A stretch of 64,000 nucleotides of DNA from G965262015 sp965262015 (GTDB taxonomy: Bacteria > Spirochaetota > Leptospiria > Turneriellales > CBDBES01). Below the pieces are notes generated by a model that was not told the origin of the DNA, ran no database searches, and worked only from the letters and a program-made list of their open reading frames with translations. Below are positions 28,517 through 37,485 of the stretch, in pieces (the first letter of the stretch is position 1; every line of letters begins with the position of its first letter). The position numbers and the translations under genes are program-made. Where the stretch lies: the NCBI GenBank assembly GCA_965262015.1, contig OZ253494.1, positions 1,488,001 through 1,552,000 on the forward strand, given 5' to 3'.

Positions 28517-29665
28517 ATGTTAAAGATTAGTATAAGCTGTCTTATGCTAATTATTATTTTCTTTGCTTGTAAAACACCGTCTAGTCTTCAAAAAAATGTT
28601 GTTTCTTCAATGCCTGTAGTGGCATGGGGCGTAGCCCAGATCTATCAAGGAGATATTGCACATGCTAAAGAACGTGCATTGATGGACGCTAAAAAGAATA
28701 TTGTAAAAAAGAAATTAGGCAGCTTAATTGAAAGTAAAACAGTTATTGATAGTGGAGTTTGGCTCAAAGGTAAATTATCATCTAAATCTGAAGGGTTAGT
28801 AAAAGATTATAACATATTAGAGAAATATATGAATAATTCTATTTATAAAATACAGATATCTGCACAAGTATATGAAATTGATATCTTGCATGAGATAGAG
28901 GATCTACTGTTAGAAGGGGGAAACCCATCCGTATTTATAGAAATACTAAGTACAGCACTAGAGCATCAAAAAGAAAAACCTGATGATATTCTCACCACAA
29001 AACTAGGAGATCTCTTTCTCAAGAAAGGCTTTAACATTAAAGCGAATACCCACTTAAGTAAAATAATATCCAGTTCTACACAACTTAAAAAAATATTAGA
29101 GATTATTAAGAAGTATGATACTGATTTTGACATACTAGTTTTTGGTGTTGTAAGTTGTTTTCCAGAGAAAGTAAAATATAAGAAAAAGTATATGAATAAT
29201 ATACGCTCAGTTCAAATTCAGGGTAATATATCTGTTGTTGATATTCATACGAATGATCTAATTACCTCTTTTAGTGTGCGTCAAACACATGCTAATTTTT
29301 CTAAAAAGTTAGCATGCAAAGAAGGAATGCATGAGCGTTATATACAAGATGGATTTAATAGCATATTTACTTCTATCCTACAAAAGTGGCGTCAGAGCTA
29401 TGCCAATGGTAGAAAAATGGTGATAAAGTTGTCTGGTCAATTTAACTATAAACAGTTATACGAGCTCAAGAAAATTATGACAAATGAGATAAGAGGTGTA
29501 GTCAACATTATTGAACGTTCATTCACAACCAATCAAGCACTATGGGAAATTATTTATCAAGGTAATACAAAAGACCTTATTGAAGAGATAATTAATAAGA
29601 AATTTAGCATGTCTATTTCTGTAAAAAAAATAAAAGGTACAACTATTGCAATACAAATTTATTGA
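28517..29665 (+). CDS. Probable lipoprotein with LPP20/FlgT-N-like region
   Basis: 382 residues. The N-terminus ends in a lipobox-like IIIFFAC-KT, so lipid attachment is likely. Residues ~35-120 (ERALMDAKKNIVKKKLGSLI, then ESKTVIDSG..., YNILEKYMNNSIYKIQISAQV) follow the pattern of LPP20 / FlgT N-terminal domains, which occur in envelope lipoproteins with or without flagella. The C-terminal half is alpha/beta and unrecognised. No flagellar gene is nearby. A ~250-bp internal piece of this gene (about 29072-29325) is repeated in decayed form at 30751-31005. Confidence 0.65.
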   Translation: MLKISISCLMLIIIFFACKTPSSLQKNVVSSMPVVAWGVAQIYQGDIAHAKERALMDAKKNIVKKKLGSLIESKTVIDSGVWLKGKLSSKSEGLVKDYNILEKYMNNSIYKIQISAQVYEIDILHEIEDLLLEGGNPSVFIEILSTALEHQKEKPDDILTTKLGDLFLKKGFNIKANTHLSKIISSSTQLKKILEIIKKYDTDFDILVFGVVSCFPEKVKYKKKYMNNIRSVQIQGNISVVDIHTNDLITSFSVRQTHANFSKKLACKEGMHERYIQDGFNSIFTSILQKWRQSYANGRKMVIKLSGQFNYKQLYELKKIMTNEIRGVVNIIERSFTTNQALWEIIYQGNTKDLIEEIINKKFSMSISVKKIKGTTIAIQIY

Positions 29666-29699
29666 TGAATAGTATTATAATAATAGTAATTTTTACATC

Positions 29700-29848
29700 A
29701 TATCTTCCATGTTAAAGTACAAAAATATATTTAGATCTTGTACTATGAGCAATAACATGTGTTAGCTATCCTTACAAAAGAAGAATAGCTAACCAAGTTT
29801 ATTCTGTCCAGAACCGAGACTAACTCTTCACAGGGTTTAAAAAAACAG
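29700..29848 (+). mobile_element. Right-end fragment of the copy A-type IS element
   Basis: Matches the right interior and right terminal repeat of copies A and B, ending near CTGTCCAGAACC ... CTAACTCTTC. It lies immediately upstream of the first PF10118-type gene, so it may supply that gene's promoter region. No coding content. Confidence 0.65.
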
Positions 29849-29884
29849 TTGACATAATTGCAGATAATAAACAGTGGATTCGGT

Positions 29885-30745
29885 ATGGGGAAAGATAAGT
29901 TATTCAAGTCTAAAAATATTAAATTTAATGTTCCTGTTAATGAAGACTTTGACCTTAATTGGTCAGGGGAGGATTATCATAAATCACGTTTTATAGATGT
30001 GATTGCATTTTTATTGCCCCATGGTGAAGATTTTTTCATAAAAGTCATTAAAGACTGGCGTAGCCAAATAACTGATCCTGATATTAAAAAACAAGCTAAC
30101 TTGTTTTGTGGCCAAGAAGCTAATCATGCTACAGAGCATTATAAATATAATGCTGTTTTACTAAAAAAATATCCCAAGATTTGCCAAGTACTAGAAAAAA
30201 TAGTTGTCTTTATTTTTAATACCCTTATCTTAAAGTGGTTTGGTCGAAAATGTGCCTTAGCTGCTGTAGCAGCAGCAGAACATATTACAACTTTGTTAGC
30301 AGTAGAACTTTTGAAAGATCCTCCACGTTTTTTACAAGATAATCATGCTCTGTCATCAATGCTATATTGGCATGTTGTTGAGGAAGTTGAGCATAAAGCT
30401 GTGGCACATGATGTATATCAACATGTATGTGGAGGTTATTTTAAGCGGTGTACCATGTATGTCTTGTTGGTGTCTATGTTAATATTAAGCTTGTCTATTA
30501 ATCATATAGTTATGGCTTATGCCGATAAGAAGCTTTCATGGTCAACGTGGGGTCAAACATTTAGCTTGTACTGGAGTAAGACGTATCGAGATGGTAGGAA
30601 AGGCTTATTCCGATTGGCTTACAGAAGGCTGTTTGCGTATTTTAAACCAGGTTTTCATCCAGATCAAGAGGAAGATGACTATTTAATAAATGAATGGATG
30701 GAACAATATAAAGCAGGCAATAGCATGAGCAGTGTTTCTTTCTAA
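29885..30745 (+). CDS. Predicted metal-dependent hydrolase, PF10118-like (paralogue 1)
   Basis: About 286 residues from the ATG at 29885; an in-frame TTG at 29858 would add nine residues. Helical protein with a four-helix-bundle metal pattern: GQEANHATEHYKYN, AAAEHITTLLA and HVVEEVEHKAVAHDVY, giving Glu/His pairs like those of ferritin-fold di-iron proteins. A hydrophobic helix near residues 200-220 (MYVLLVSMLILSLSINHIVM) suggests membrane contact. The family is annotated as a predicted metal-dependent hydrolase; its substrate is unknown. The neighbouring paralogue at 31106-31969 is about nine-tenths identical by eye. Confidence 0.75.
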   Translation: MGKDKLFKSKNIKFNVPVNEDFDLNWSGEDYHKSRFIDVIAFLLPHGEDFFIKVIKDWRSQITDPDIKKQANLFCGQEANHATEHYKYNAVLLKKYPKICQVLEKIVVFIFNTLILKWFGRKCALAAVAAAEHITTLLAVELLKDPPRFLQDNHALSSMLYWHVVEEVEHKAVAHDVYQHVCGGYFKRCTMYVLLVSMLILSLSINHIVMAYADKKLSWSTWGQTFSLYWSKTYRDGRKGLFRLAYRRLFAYFKPGFHPDQEEDDYLINEWMEQYKAGNSMSSVSF

Positions 30746-30750
30746 TCTTC

Positions 30751-31050
30751 TCTACACAACTTAAAAAAATATTAGAGATTATTAAGAAGTATGATATTGA
30801 TTTTGACATACTAGTTTTTGGCGTTGTAAGTTGTTTTCCAGAGGAAATAGAATATAAGAAAAAGTATATGAATAATATGCGCTCAGTTCAAATTCAAGGT
30901 AATATATCTGTCATTGATATTCATACAAATGATCTAATTACTTCTTTTAATGTGTGTCAAACACATGCTAATTTTTCTAAAAAGCTAGCATGTAAAGAAG
31001 GAAGAATGGCTAACCAAGTTTATTCTGTCCATAACCGACACTAACTCTTC
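30751..31050 (+). repeat. Duplicated debris: lipoprotein-gene fragment fused to IS end
   Basis: 30751-31005 repeats the segment at about 29072-29325 inside the lipoprotein gene with scattered differences. It then jumps at AAAGAAGGAAGAATGGC to the IS right end found at 29780-29848. It is non-coding here. Together with the second hydrolase copy it is the left part of a tandem duplication with an internal deletion at short microhomology. Confidence 0.8.
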
Positions 31051-31105
31051 ACAGGGTTTAAAAAAACAATTGACATGATTGCAGATAATAAACAGTGGAA
31101 TCGGT

Positions 31106-31969
31106 ATGGGGAAAGATGAATTATTCAAGCCTAAAAATATTAAATTTGATGTTCCTGTTAATGAAGACTTTGACCTTAATTGGTCAGGGGGTGATTATCA
31201 TAAATCACGTTTTGTAGATGTGGTTGCATTTCTATTTCCTCACGGTGAAGATTTTTTCATAAAAGTCATTAAAGACTGGCGTAGCCAAATAACTGATCCT
31301 GATATTAAAAAACAAGCTAACTTATTTTGTGGCCAAGAAGCTAATCATGCTATAGAGCATTACAAATATAATGCTGTTTTGCTAAAAAAGTATCCTAAAA
31401 CTTACCAAGCATTAGAAAAAGTAATTGTTTTTGTTTTTAATACCCTTGTCCTAAAGTGGCTTGGTCGAAAATATGCCTTAGCAACTGTAGCAGCAGCAGA
31501 ACATATTACGACTTTGTTAGCAGTAGAAGTCTTGAAAGATCCTCCACGTTTTTTACAAGATAATCATTCTATATCATCAATGCTATATTGGCATGCTGTT
31601 GAGGAAGTTGAGCATAAATCTGTGGCACATGATATATATCAACATGTATGTGGGGGAGGCTATTTTAAGAGATGTACTATGTATGTCTTGTTGGTGTCTG
31701 TATTAATATTAAGCTTGTCTGTTAATCACTTTGTTATGGCTTATGCTGATAAGAAACTTTCATGGTCAACGTGGGGTCAAGTATTTAGTTTTTACTGGGG
31801 TAAGACGTATCGAGATGGTAAGAAAGGCTTGATCCGATTAATTTATAGAAGGCTGTTTGTGTATTTTAAACCAGGTTTTCATCCTAATCAAGAAGATGAT
31901 GACTATTTAATAAATGAATGGATGGAACAATATAAAGCAGGCAAGAGTATGAGTAGTGTTTCTTTCTAA
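31106..31969 (+). CDS. Predicted metal-dependent hydrolase, PF10118-like (paralogue 2)
   Basis: About 287 residues from the ATG at 31106 (in-frame TTG at 31079). Same domain and metal-binding pattern as paralogue 1 (GQEANHAIEHYKYN, AAAEHITTLLA, HAVEEVEHKSVAHDIY). Differences are mostly conservative (for example ED for EE near FHPNQEDDDY). One extra Gly lies in VCGGGYFKR. Both copies are intact, so both are probably still under selection. It is followed by hemB after 27 nt. Confidence 0.75.
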   Translation: MGKDELFKPKNIKFDVPVNEDFDLNWSGGDYHKSRFVDVVAFLFPHGEDFFIKVIKDWRSQITDPDIKKQANLFCGQEANHAIEHYKYNAVLLKKYPKTYQALEKVIVFVFNTLVLKWLGRKYALATVAAAEHITTLLAVEVLKDPPRFLQDNHSISSMLYWHAVEEVEHKSVAHDIYQHVCGGGYFKRCTMYVLLVSVLILSLSVNHFVMAYADKKLSWSTWGQVFSFYWGKTYRDGKKGLIRLIYRRLFVYFKPGFHPNQEDDDYLINEWMEQYKAGKSMSSVSF

Positions 31970-31996
31970 TCTTCATACGTCTGGTTGTTTATTATT

Positions 31997-32974
31997 TTGC
32001 TAAGACGTCCTAGAAGACTACGCATTAATCAAATTATTCGCTCTTTATCACAAGATAACCATTTAATAAGTTCACAGTTTATACAACCTCTATTTGTTTT
32101 ATCTGGTAAGCAGGTAAAACAGTCTATTGTGTCCATGCCAGGCATATTTTCTTTATCGTCAGATCTAATTGTAAATGAAATACAGGAGTGTTTAGACTTA
32201 GGGATCGCTTCCTTTATATTATTTCCTGTGGTCCCAGAGAATTTAAAAGATCATACGGCATCTTATAGCTATAGAAAAAATAACTTTTATTTGGATACCA
32301 TTATAGAAATAAAACAAACTTTTGGGGATCGAGTATGTATCATCACAGATGTGGCAATGGATCCTTATAGTAATGATGGACATGATGGTCTAGTAGAAAA
32401 TGGTATAGTATTGAATGATCAAACCTTACCAATCCTATCCCAAATGGCTTTGGCTCAAGCAGAAGCGGGGTCTGATATTATTGCCCCTTCTGATATGATG
32501 GATGGGAGAATTCAACATATCAGACAGACTTTAGATGAAGCAAACTTTAAGCAGGTATTACTCATGTCATATACTGCAAAGTATGCTAGTGCTTTTTATG
32601 GGCCTTTTAGGGAGGCATTAAATTCTACACCTAAACAAGGTGATAAACTTACCTATCAGATGCATCCAGTAAACCAGAGAGAAGCCTTAATTGAAGCAGA
32701 GTTAGACTATAAGGAAGGTGCTGATTATTTAATGATTAAGCCTGCACTGCCCTATTTAGACATTATTTATAGACTAAAGCAATCATTTTATATACCTATT
32801 GTGGCTTACCAAGTAAGTGGAGAATATGCTTTTTTAAAAAGTATGTCTCAATCAGGTAATCTAGACTTTACAGCAGGCATGTTAGAAGTACTGTATTCTA
32901 TTAAGAGAGCTGGTGCAGACATTATTATTTCATATGCAAGTAAAGAAATGGCTAAATTAAAGCTCTTACAATAA
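31997..32974 (+). CDS. hemB: Delta-aminolevulinic acid dehydratase (porphobilinogen synthase)
   Basis: About 325 residues. It condenses two 5-aminolevulinate molecules to porphobilinogen in haem synthesis. The two active-site lysines lie in LMSYTAKYASAFYGPFREA and YLMIKPALPYLDI. The metal loop reads DVAMDPYSNDGHDG, with Asp in place of the three Cys of zinc enzymes, so this is the Mg-dependent type. The start is taken as TTG at 31997, giving LLRRPRRLRINQIIRSLSQD, the usual N-terminus; an upstream TTG at 31985 is possible. It could supply haem for the b558 subunit encoded at 13.4 kb. Confidence 0.93.
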   Translation: MLRRPRRLRINQIIRSLSQDNHLISSQFIQPLFVLSGKQVKQSIVSMPGIFSLSSDLIVNEIQECLDLGIASFILFPVVPENLKDHTASYSYRKNNFYLDTIIEIKQTFGDRVCIITDVAMDPYSNDGHDGLVENGIVLNDQTLPILSQMALAQAEAGSDIIAPSDMMDGRIQHIRQTLDEANFKQVLLMSYTAKYASAFYGPFREALNSTPKQGDKLTYQMHPVNQREALIEAELDYKEGADYLMIKPALPYLDIIYRLKQSFYIPIVAYQVSGEYAFLKSMSQSGNLDFTAGMLEVLYSIKRAGADIIISYASKEMAKLKLLQ

Positions 32975-32996
32975 GCTAGCGAATAAGTGAATTATA

Positions 32997-33672
32997 TTAT
33001 TTGATAGCAGAGTACAAGGTAGCAATGCCAAATGTTAAAGATGAATAGCTACTTTTTTTAAATCCAGCCTTATGCAGTAATTTACAAAATGCTTCTCGTT
33101 GAGGGAATGCTTCCACAGTCTGGTTTAAGTACCGATATGCGAAAGGATCACCAGAAATTAGGTTGCCAATCAATGGTAATACATATCTAAAATATATTAT
33201 ATATGGATAACGTAAAAAAGGATTGATTGGAATACTTAGTTCAATTACACAAAGTGTTCCACCTCTTCTTAGAACACGAAATATCTCTTTCAAGCATTTT
33301 ACAGGATCACTCATATTTCGAATACCAAATGATATACTACAAAAATCAAGAGTATTGTCTGCTGTAGTAAGCTTCATAGCGTCTTCAACTTGTAGTTGTA
33401 TTTTATTACAATAAGGTAAATTCTTAGATTTTTTTTTAGCTAATGCTAGCATATTCTTAGATAAATCAATGCCAATAGCTTGATTAACATTAGATTGTTT
33501 TGCTAAAAGAAAAAGTAAGTCACCAGTACCCGTTGCTAAGTCTAGAATACGCAGACCATGGTGTTGAGGTAATTCTTGTAAAACACGCTTTCTCCATAAA
33601 CTATCTATGTTTAGAGATAATAAGTGATTTAAAAGATCATAGCGATGAGCTATTTTATCAAATAATTGCCAT
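32997..33672 (-). CDS. ubiE: Demethylmenaquinone/ubiquinone methyltransferase, start codon problematic
   Basis: The family frame is continuous on the - strand from about 33690 to 32997. It opens with LFDKIAHRYDLLNHLLSL, then the SAM motif RILDLATGTGDLLFLLA, DAMKLTTADNTLDFCSISFG, IRNMSDPVKCLKEIFRVL, and ends TLFGIATLYSAIK-like. This is the MenG/UbiE C-methyltransferase of quinone synthesis. No ATG, GTG or TTG lies in frame between the upstream stop and codon ATG-CTA at 33452, which is too late. The ATG at 33672 is one frame off (MAII-stop). So either a frameshift near 33655-33665 or a rare start codon (ATT/ATA) is involved. 14 nt downstream of the thioesterase gene. Confidence 0.8.
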
Positions 33673-33685
33673 GAATATATTTTAC

Positions 33686-34099
33686 TTAAGATACCAGTAT
33701 TCCCTGTAAAGCAGAGGCTAATTTTTTAGGTAGATTACAACGAGATGGTTTATCTGCTTGAATACACATATATTTAATATAACCTGAAGCAAATTTTTTC
33801 TTTATATTATTAGTTGGTACCAAGGTATAATCAAGTATATAAGTATTTTCTGTAAAACTCTTACATGTCATTTGTACAGTAATTGCTTGCTCCATATGGA
33901 TAGGCCGAAAGTAATTACATTTAGATTCTATAACTGGTATTATTATATTATGATCATTAAATAAGCTTACCATTGGTACATCACTTTTTCTCAGCCAAGT
34001 TTCGTAGCACTGGTGCATAAATTTATAATAATTAGCGAAATACACCACACGAGCCGCATCCACATATTCAGTATCAGCAAATAAATTGTAAGTAAACAT
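33686..34099 (-). CDS. Hotdog-fold acyl-CoA thioesterase (4HBT/YbgC type)
   Basis: 137 residues. The 4-hydroxybenzoyl-CoA thioesterase pattern is clear: DTEYVDAARVVYFANYYKFM followed by HQCYETWL. The catalytic acid expected in this motif is Asp at EYVDAARV. Because menG/ubiE follows directly, a role as 1,4-dihydroxy-2-naphthoyl-CoA thioesterase in menaquinone synthesis is plausible, but this is inferred from position only. Confidence 0.8.
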   Translation of the reverse strand: MFTYNLFADTEYVDAARVVYFANYYKFMHQCYETWLRKSDVPMVSLFNDHNIIIPVIESKCNYFRPIHMEQAITVQMTCKSFTENTYILDYTLVPTNNIKKKFASGYIKYMCIQADKPSRCNLPKKLASALQGILVS

Positions 34100-34101
34100 A
34101 A

Positions 34102-34416
34102 TTATGTACCCTTAACAGGTAATACTCTATAAGATAAATAGGTATTTAAACTAGTCTCCCTGGCATAACGTACAAGATCAAAACCTTTTTTTTGTGAGCG
34201 AAAAAACATTGTGTTACCCAGCCTATACTCTATGTCCATCAAAATATGAAATTGGGCCTCCTTTAAGTTTTGATAAATAGTGGGTACAACATATTCACTT
34301 TTATCTTTGAAGGTACCATTATCTTCTATGACGACAATAAGCTTAATGCGGTATCCTGAGTAAACAGATACTTTCTTTGTCTGGTGAGATGAAATAATAC
34401 TAGACACAAATAACAA
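34102..34416 (-). CDS. Unknown small protein, start uncertain
   Basis: The frame read from a TTG at 34416 gives 104 residues ending VLPVKGT, 2 nt before the thioesterase start. The same frame stays open upstream to a stop near the mutL end and encodes FYASLSFKYTNFKNDN, but has no ATG/GTG/TTG there. The true start may be an uncommon codon, or the gene may be 5'-damaged. Not recognised. Confidence 0.45.
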   Translation of the reverse strand: MLFVSSIISSHQTKKVSVYSGYRIKLIVVIEDNGTFKDKSEYVVPTIYQNLKEAQFHILMDIEYRLGNTMFFRSQKKGFDLVRYARETSLNTYLSYRVLPVKGT

Positions 34417-34496
34417 TAGATTATCGTTTTTGAAGTTAGTATACTTAAAAGATAAGGAGGCATAAAAGGTAGTAGATTCATGGGAAATATAAATTA

Positions 34497-36248
34497 CTAG
34501 CTACTTCGTTTTCGTTTAAATAATTGCATAATATCTGCTCTATCTAACCAAATCATGGTGGGTCTTCCATGGGGACATCGACTAGGATTTTGGCATTCTC
34601 TCAGTAATTCAGTAAGTTGAGCAAAATTAAACAAAGATTCTTCATCTCCTTTTTTAATAGAATGACGGCAAGCTAAAGAGGCAGCCATATGACGAAACAG
34701 TTCCATAGAGTCCATCTTACCTTCTTGTATACCTTTTAGAGCATAGTCTAAGGCCTGTTCTTCTTCATTAGTCTTAACATAAAAAGGTACGGTAGACAGT
34801 GCAAACCCTGCAGGTCCTAAATCCTCTATTGTAAAACCTAGTCTGTATAAAGATACTTGGTTAGAGTTGATAAAGTCTTTTTCTGCTTCAGATAATATAA
34901 GTTTCATAGGGGTTAGTAAAGGTTGTGATAATTTACTTCTATTTTCTAAGGCAAATAAAAACTTTTCGTAATTAATTCTTTCATGAGCCGTATGTTGATC
35001 AATTAAAAAAACTCCTTCTTCAGAAGAGCCTAATATAAATGTACCATAAAGTTGGGTATGGAGGTGGCTGGGGAAAGAGACATTATTAGGTTGTAAGTTG
35101 GATGGGAGGCTAATTGCTTCTGGTCTACTAATATTTATATGTGAAAAATTGAACTGGTGTTTGGGTTGATGTGGTACAGAAGATTTTGTATCGTTTGTTA
35201 CAGATGCATGAAAAGTCTTTTCTTGTGAGATGTTAGAAATCTTTAAAAATCCCTTACCTTCAATGGCATTTAGAATAGCTTTACGCAGAAAAGCACGTAT
35301 ACCTACTTCATCTTTAAAACGTACCTCATGTTTCTGGGGGTGTACATTGACATCCACCATGTGGGGAGGAATAGTTAATAAAATATATGCCACAGGAAAT
35401 TTATTAGGGGGCATAAGTTCACCGTATACATGTTTTAATAAGCCTACCATTGGTTTATATTTGATGATTCTACCATTTACAAAAAGACGAACCATACTAG
35501 CATTACTTCTATAAGAACTAAAATTAGAAATATAACCTTCCACGGATAGTTCCTCTTCTTCCATAAAAAAAGGTATTAAATTATCTAGTAAGTTATTTCC
35601 ATGTAAGCTTTCTATTCTGTTTGAGAGATATTTTACAGATGGAGCATGTAAGATTCTAATACCATCTAACGTATAGATAAAGGTAATCATGAAGTTAGAT
35701 AAGGACAAATTTGTCACAAGCTCTAATATATCTTTTTTTAATATAGCAGAACTTTTCTGAAACTCTTTACGTACGGGAATATTATGAAAGATTCTTGTAA
35801 CATATATATAAGTACCTTTGTCTAAGGAACTTATATATACTTTGTTATCCTGTGTATTTATCTTATAAGCATATTCATCTTGATAAAATTTACTCTCAAT
35901 AGTAACATCTGCAACAGAAGCAATGGCACCCAAAGCTTCACCGCGAAATCCTAGCGACTGTAAAGATTGAATATCGTCAATGTGTGACAATTTACTAGTA
36001 GTAAAGCTCTGTAACACTAAAGGGAGATCATCTTTATGGATACCACAACCATCATCAGTTATTTTAATATGAGAAAAACCTATGTCATGAATATCAATAT
36101 GGATTCTAGACGCATGGGCATCAATAGAATTCTCCACTAGCTCCTTCAAAATAGAGACTGGGCTTTCAACAACCTCGCCAGCTGCAATTTGTGAGATGAG
36201 ATTTGTAGATAATTTATTAACTCTATATTGTTGTCTTAAATTAGACAC
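34497..36248 (-). CDS. mutL: DNA mismatch repair protein MutL
   Basis: 583 residues. GHKL ATPase N-terminus: IAAGEVVESPVSILKELVEN, IKITDDGCGI, TSKLSHIDD, GFRGEALGAIASV. The C-terminal dimerisation domain keeps the endonuclease-type motif DQHTAHERINYE and the zinc-site segments ACRHSIKKGD and CPHGRP. So this is a nicking MutL of the kind used where no MutH exists. It couples MutS recognition to strand incision. The - strand neighbours downstream belong to quinone synthesis. Confidence 0.95.
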   Translation of the reverse strand: MSNLRQQYRVNKLSTNLISQIAAGEVVESPVSILKELVENSIDAHASRIHIDIHDIGFSHIKITDDGCGIHKDDLPLVLQSFTTSKLSHIDDIQSLQSLGFRGEALGAIASVADVTIESKFYQDEYAYKINTQDNKVYISSLDKGTYIYVTRIFHNIPVRKEFQKSSAILKKDILELVTNLSLSNFMITFIYTLDGIRILHAPSVKYLSNRIESLHGNNLLDNLIPFFMEEEELSVEGYISNFSSYRSNASMVRLFVNGRIIKYKPMVGLLKHVYGELMPPNKFPVAYILLTIPPHMVDVNVHPQKHEVRFKDEVGIRAFLRKAILNAIEGKGFLKISNISQEKTFHASVTNDTKSSVPHQPKHQFNFSHINISRPEAISLPSNLQPNNVSFPSHLHTQLYGTFILGSSEEGVFLIDQHTAHERINYEKFLFALENRSKLSQPLLTPMKLILSEAEKDFINSNQVSLYRLGFTIEDLGPAGFALSTVPFYVKTNEEEQALDYALKGIQEGKMDSMELFRHMAASLACRHSIKKGDEESLFNFAQLTELLRECQNPSRCPHGRPTMIWLDRADIMQLFKRKRSS

Positions 36249-36276
36249 AGATTAGAAATATAAAACGTATAACATT

Positions 36277-36987
36277 TTATAGAGATATAAAATCAACCCA
36301 CTCACCATGTGTTTTACAATGAGCATGTATGCGTAATGTATCACCTGTTTTCACATTTTTAGGAAGTTTAGCTAAATACACAGTAAAAATACCTTTTTTG
36401 GCAGTTAGGGGAGTACCTGGTTTTGCAGATAAATATAGGCTGGTTTTATTATTACCTGGCCATAAATTATATTCACTCTGTACTTCTTCTTCTTCACCCG
36501 ATAATGTTGACTTGCGTAAACGGATCCAATTATACCAATGCCCTTCATATTGTTTAGCAGAGTTTTGAGGTGCATTAGGGTGCATGGTATGGCCTTTGGA
36601 AGGGTTACCCCACATAATTGGAATGTAGCCATCAGGAATCGCTGTGTCACCAAGCTGGGGGATGTAAGGTAAATGTTTGCCAATGTGTTTATTTTCGCCA
36701 TCTACACCATTAATTGATTTTAGGTAAGCTTTAGGTACGCCCCCATGATTAGCACGTTGCTTATTAAAGGCAATAGGATCCCAGTCCTGGGGTTTTACAA
36801 ATGGTAAATATGCTATATGACTATTACTTTGGGGCTTACAGTTAACTATATTAGGTAGAAGCAAGGTTGCACCTACTAATGTGCTTATTGAAGTAAAAAA
36901 TTCTCTACGTGTTATTTTTAGTTTATCAAAAAATTTAATATATTTACCCATGTTCCATGGTATGAGATTAAAAGCAGGGTTGTCCAT
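36277..36987 (-). CDS. Tat-exported superoxide-reductase-like protein
   Basis: 236 residues. The N-terminus has a twin-arginine-like signal (KITRREFFTSISTLVGATLL). The C-terminal half follows the desulfoferrodoxin/superoxide reductase layout. Putative iron ligands are His in KGHTMHPNAP, His in EGHWYNWIRL (family HYIxWI), and Cys plus His in IHAHCKTHGEW (family CNxHGxW). The ~95 residues between the signal and this domain are unrecognised. If correct, it would reduce superoxide in the periplasm without making oxygen. The assignment rests on motif reading only. An alternative start is ATG at 36948. Confidence 0.55.
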   Translation of the reverse strand: MDNPAFNLIPWNMGKYIKFFDKLKITRREFFTSISTLVGATLLLPNIVNCKPQSNSHIAYLPFVKPQDWDPIAFNKQRANHGGVPKAYLKSINGVDGENKHIGKHLPYIPQLGDTAIPDGYIPIMWGNPSKGHTMHPNAPQNSAKQYEGHWYNWIRLRKSTLSGEEEEVQSEYNLWPGNNKTSLYLSAKPGTPLTAKKGIFTVYLAKLPKNVKTGDTLRIHAHCKTHGEWVDFISL

Positions 36988-37098
36988 AAAAAAAATTTAT
37001 ATTCTTTTATTTATTTTTATTGTACATAATATAGGGTATTTGCACCTTACACGTTAAAACGATTTGGATATTATTTTGTATGCCCGTTGTTGTTTAAA

Positions 37099-37485
37099 AT
37101 GGAAGAGATATTACAACATAATTTAGTAAAAAGTCAGGGTTTACATATTATAGCTGACTTTTTTGATTGTCAATCAGGTAAGCACCTTATGTTGGATGCC
37201 GAGCAGTTAAAAATGATGTGCCAACAAGCTGTGAGAGATGTGGTTTTAACAGAGGTTAATTGTATTTTTCACCAGTTTCCCATGGGGGGAGTTACTGGGG
37301 TAGTTTTATTGGCTGAATCTCATTTATCTATCCACACCTGGCCAGAAAACGATCATCTTACTTTGGATGTGTTTGTATGTAATTATTGTAATGATAACAC
37401 AAGTAAAGCTATAATACTATTAGAAAGTTTTATAGAGGTATTTAAGCCTGATAAAACCAGTCAACATAATATAAAGCGGGGTTAA
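37099..37485 (+). CDS. speD: S-adenosylmethionine decarboxylase proenzyme (bacterial SpeD/SpeH)
   Basis: About 128 residues from the ATG at 37099; an upstream TTG at 37087 is in frame. The self-cleavage region ESHLSIHTWPEN includes the Ser that becomes the pyruvoyl group, and the Cys in FVCNYC matches the catalytic Cys position. It supplies decarboxylated SAM for spermidine synthesis; no speE is in the window. The stop overlaps the end of the convergent glycosyltransferase gene by 4 nt. Confidence 0.9.
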   Translation: MEEILQHNLVKSQGLHIIADFFDCQSGKHLMLDAEQLKMMCQQAVRDVVLTEVNCIFHQFPMGGVTGVVLLAESHLSIHTWPENDHLTLDVFVCNYCNDNTSKAIILLESFIEVFKPDKTSQHNIKRG

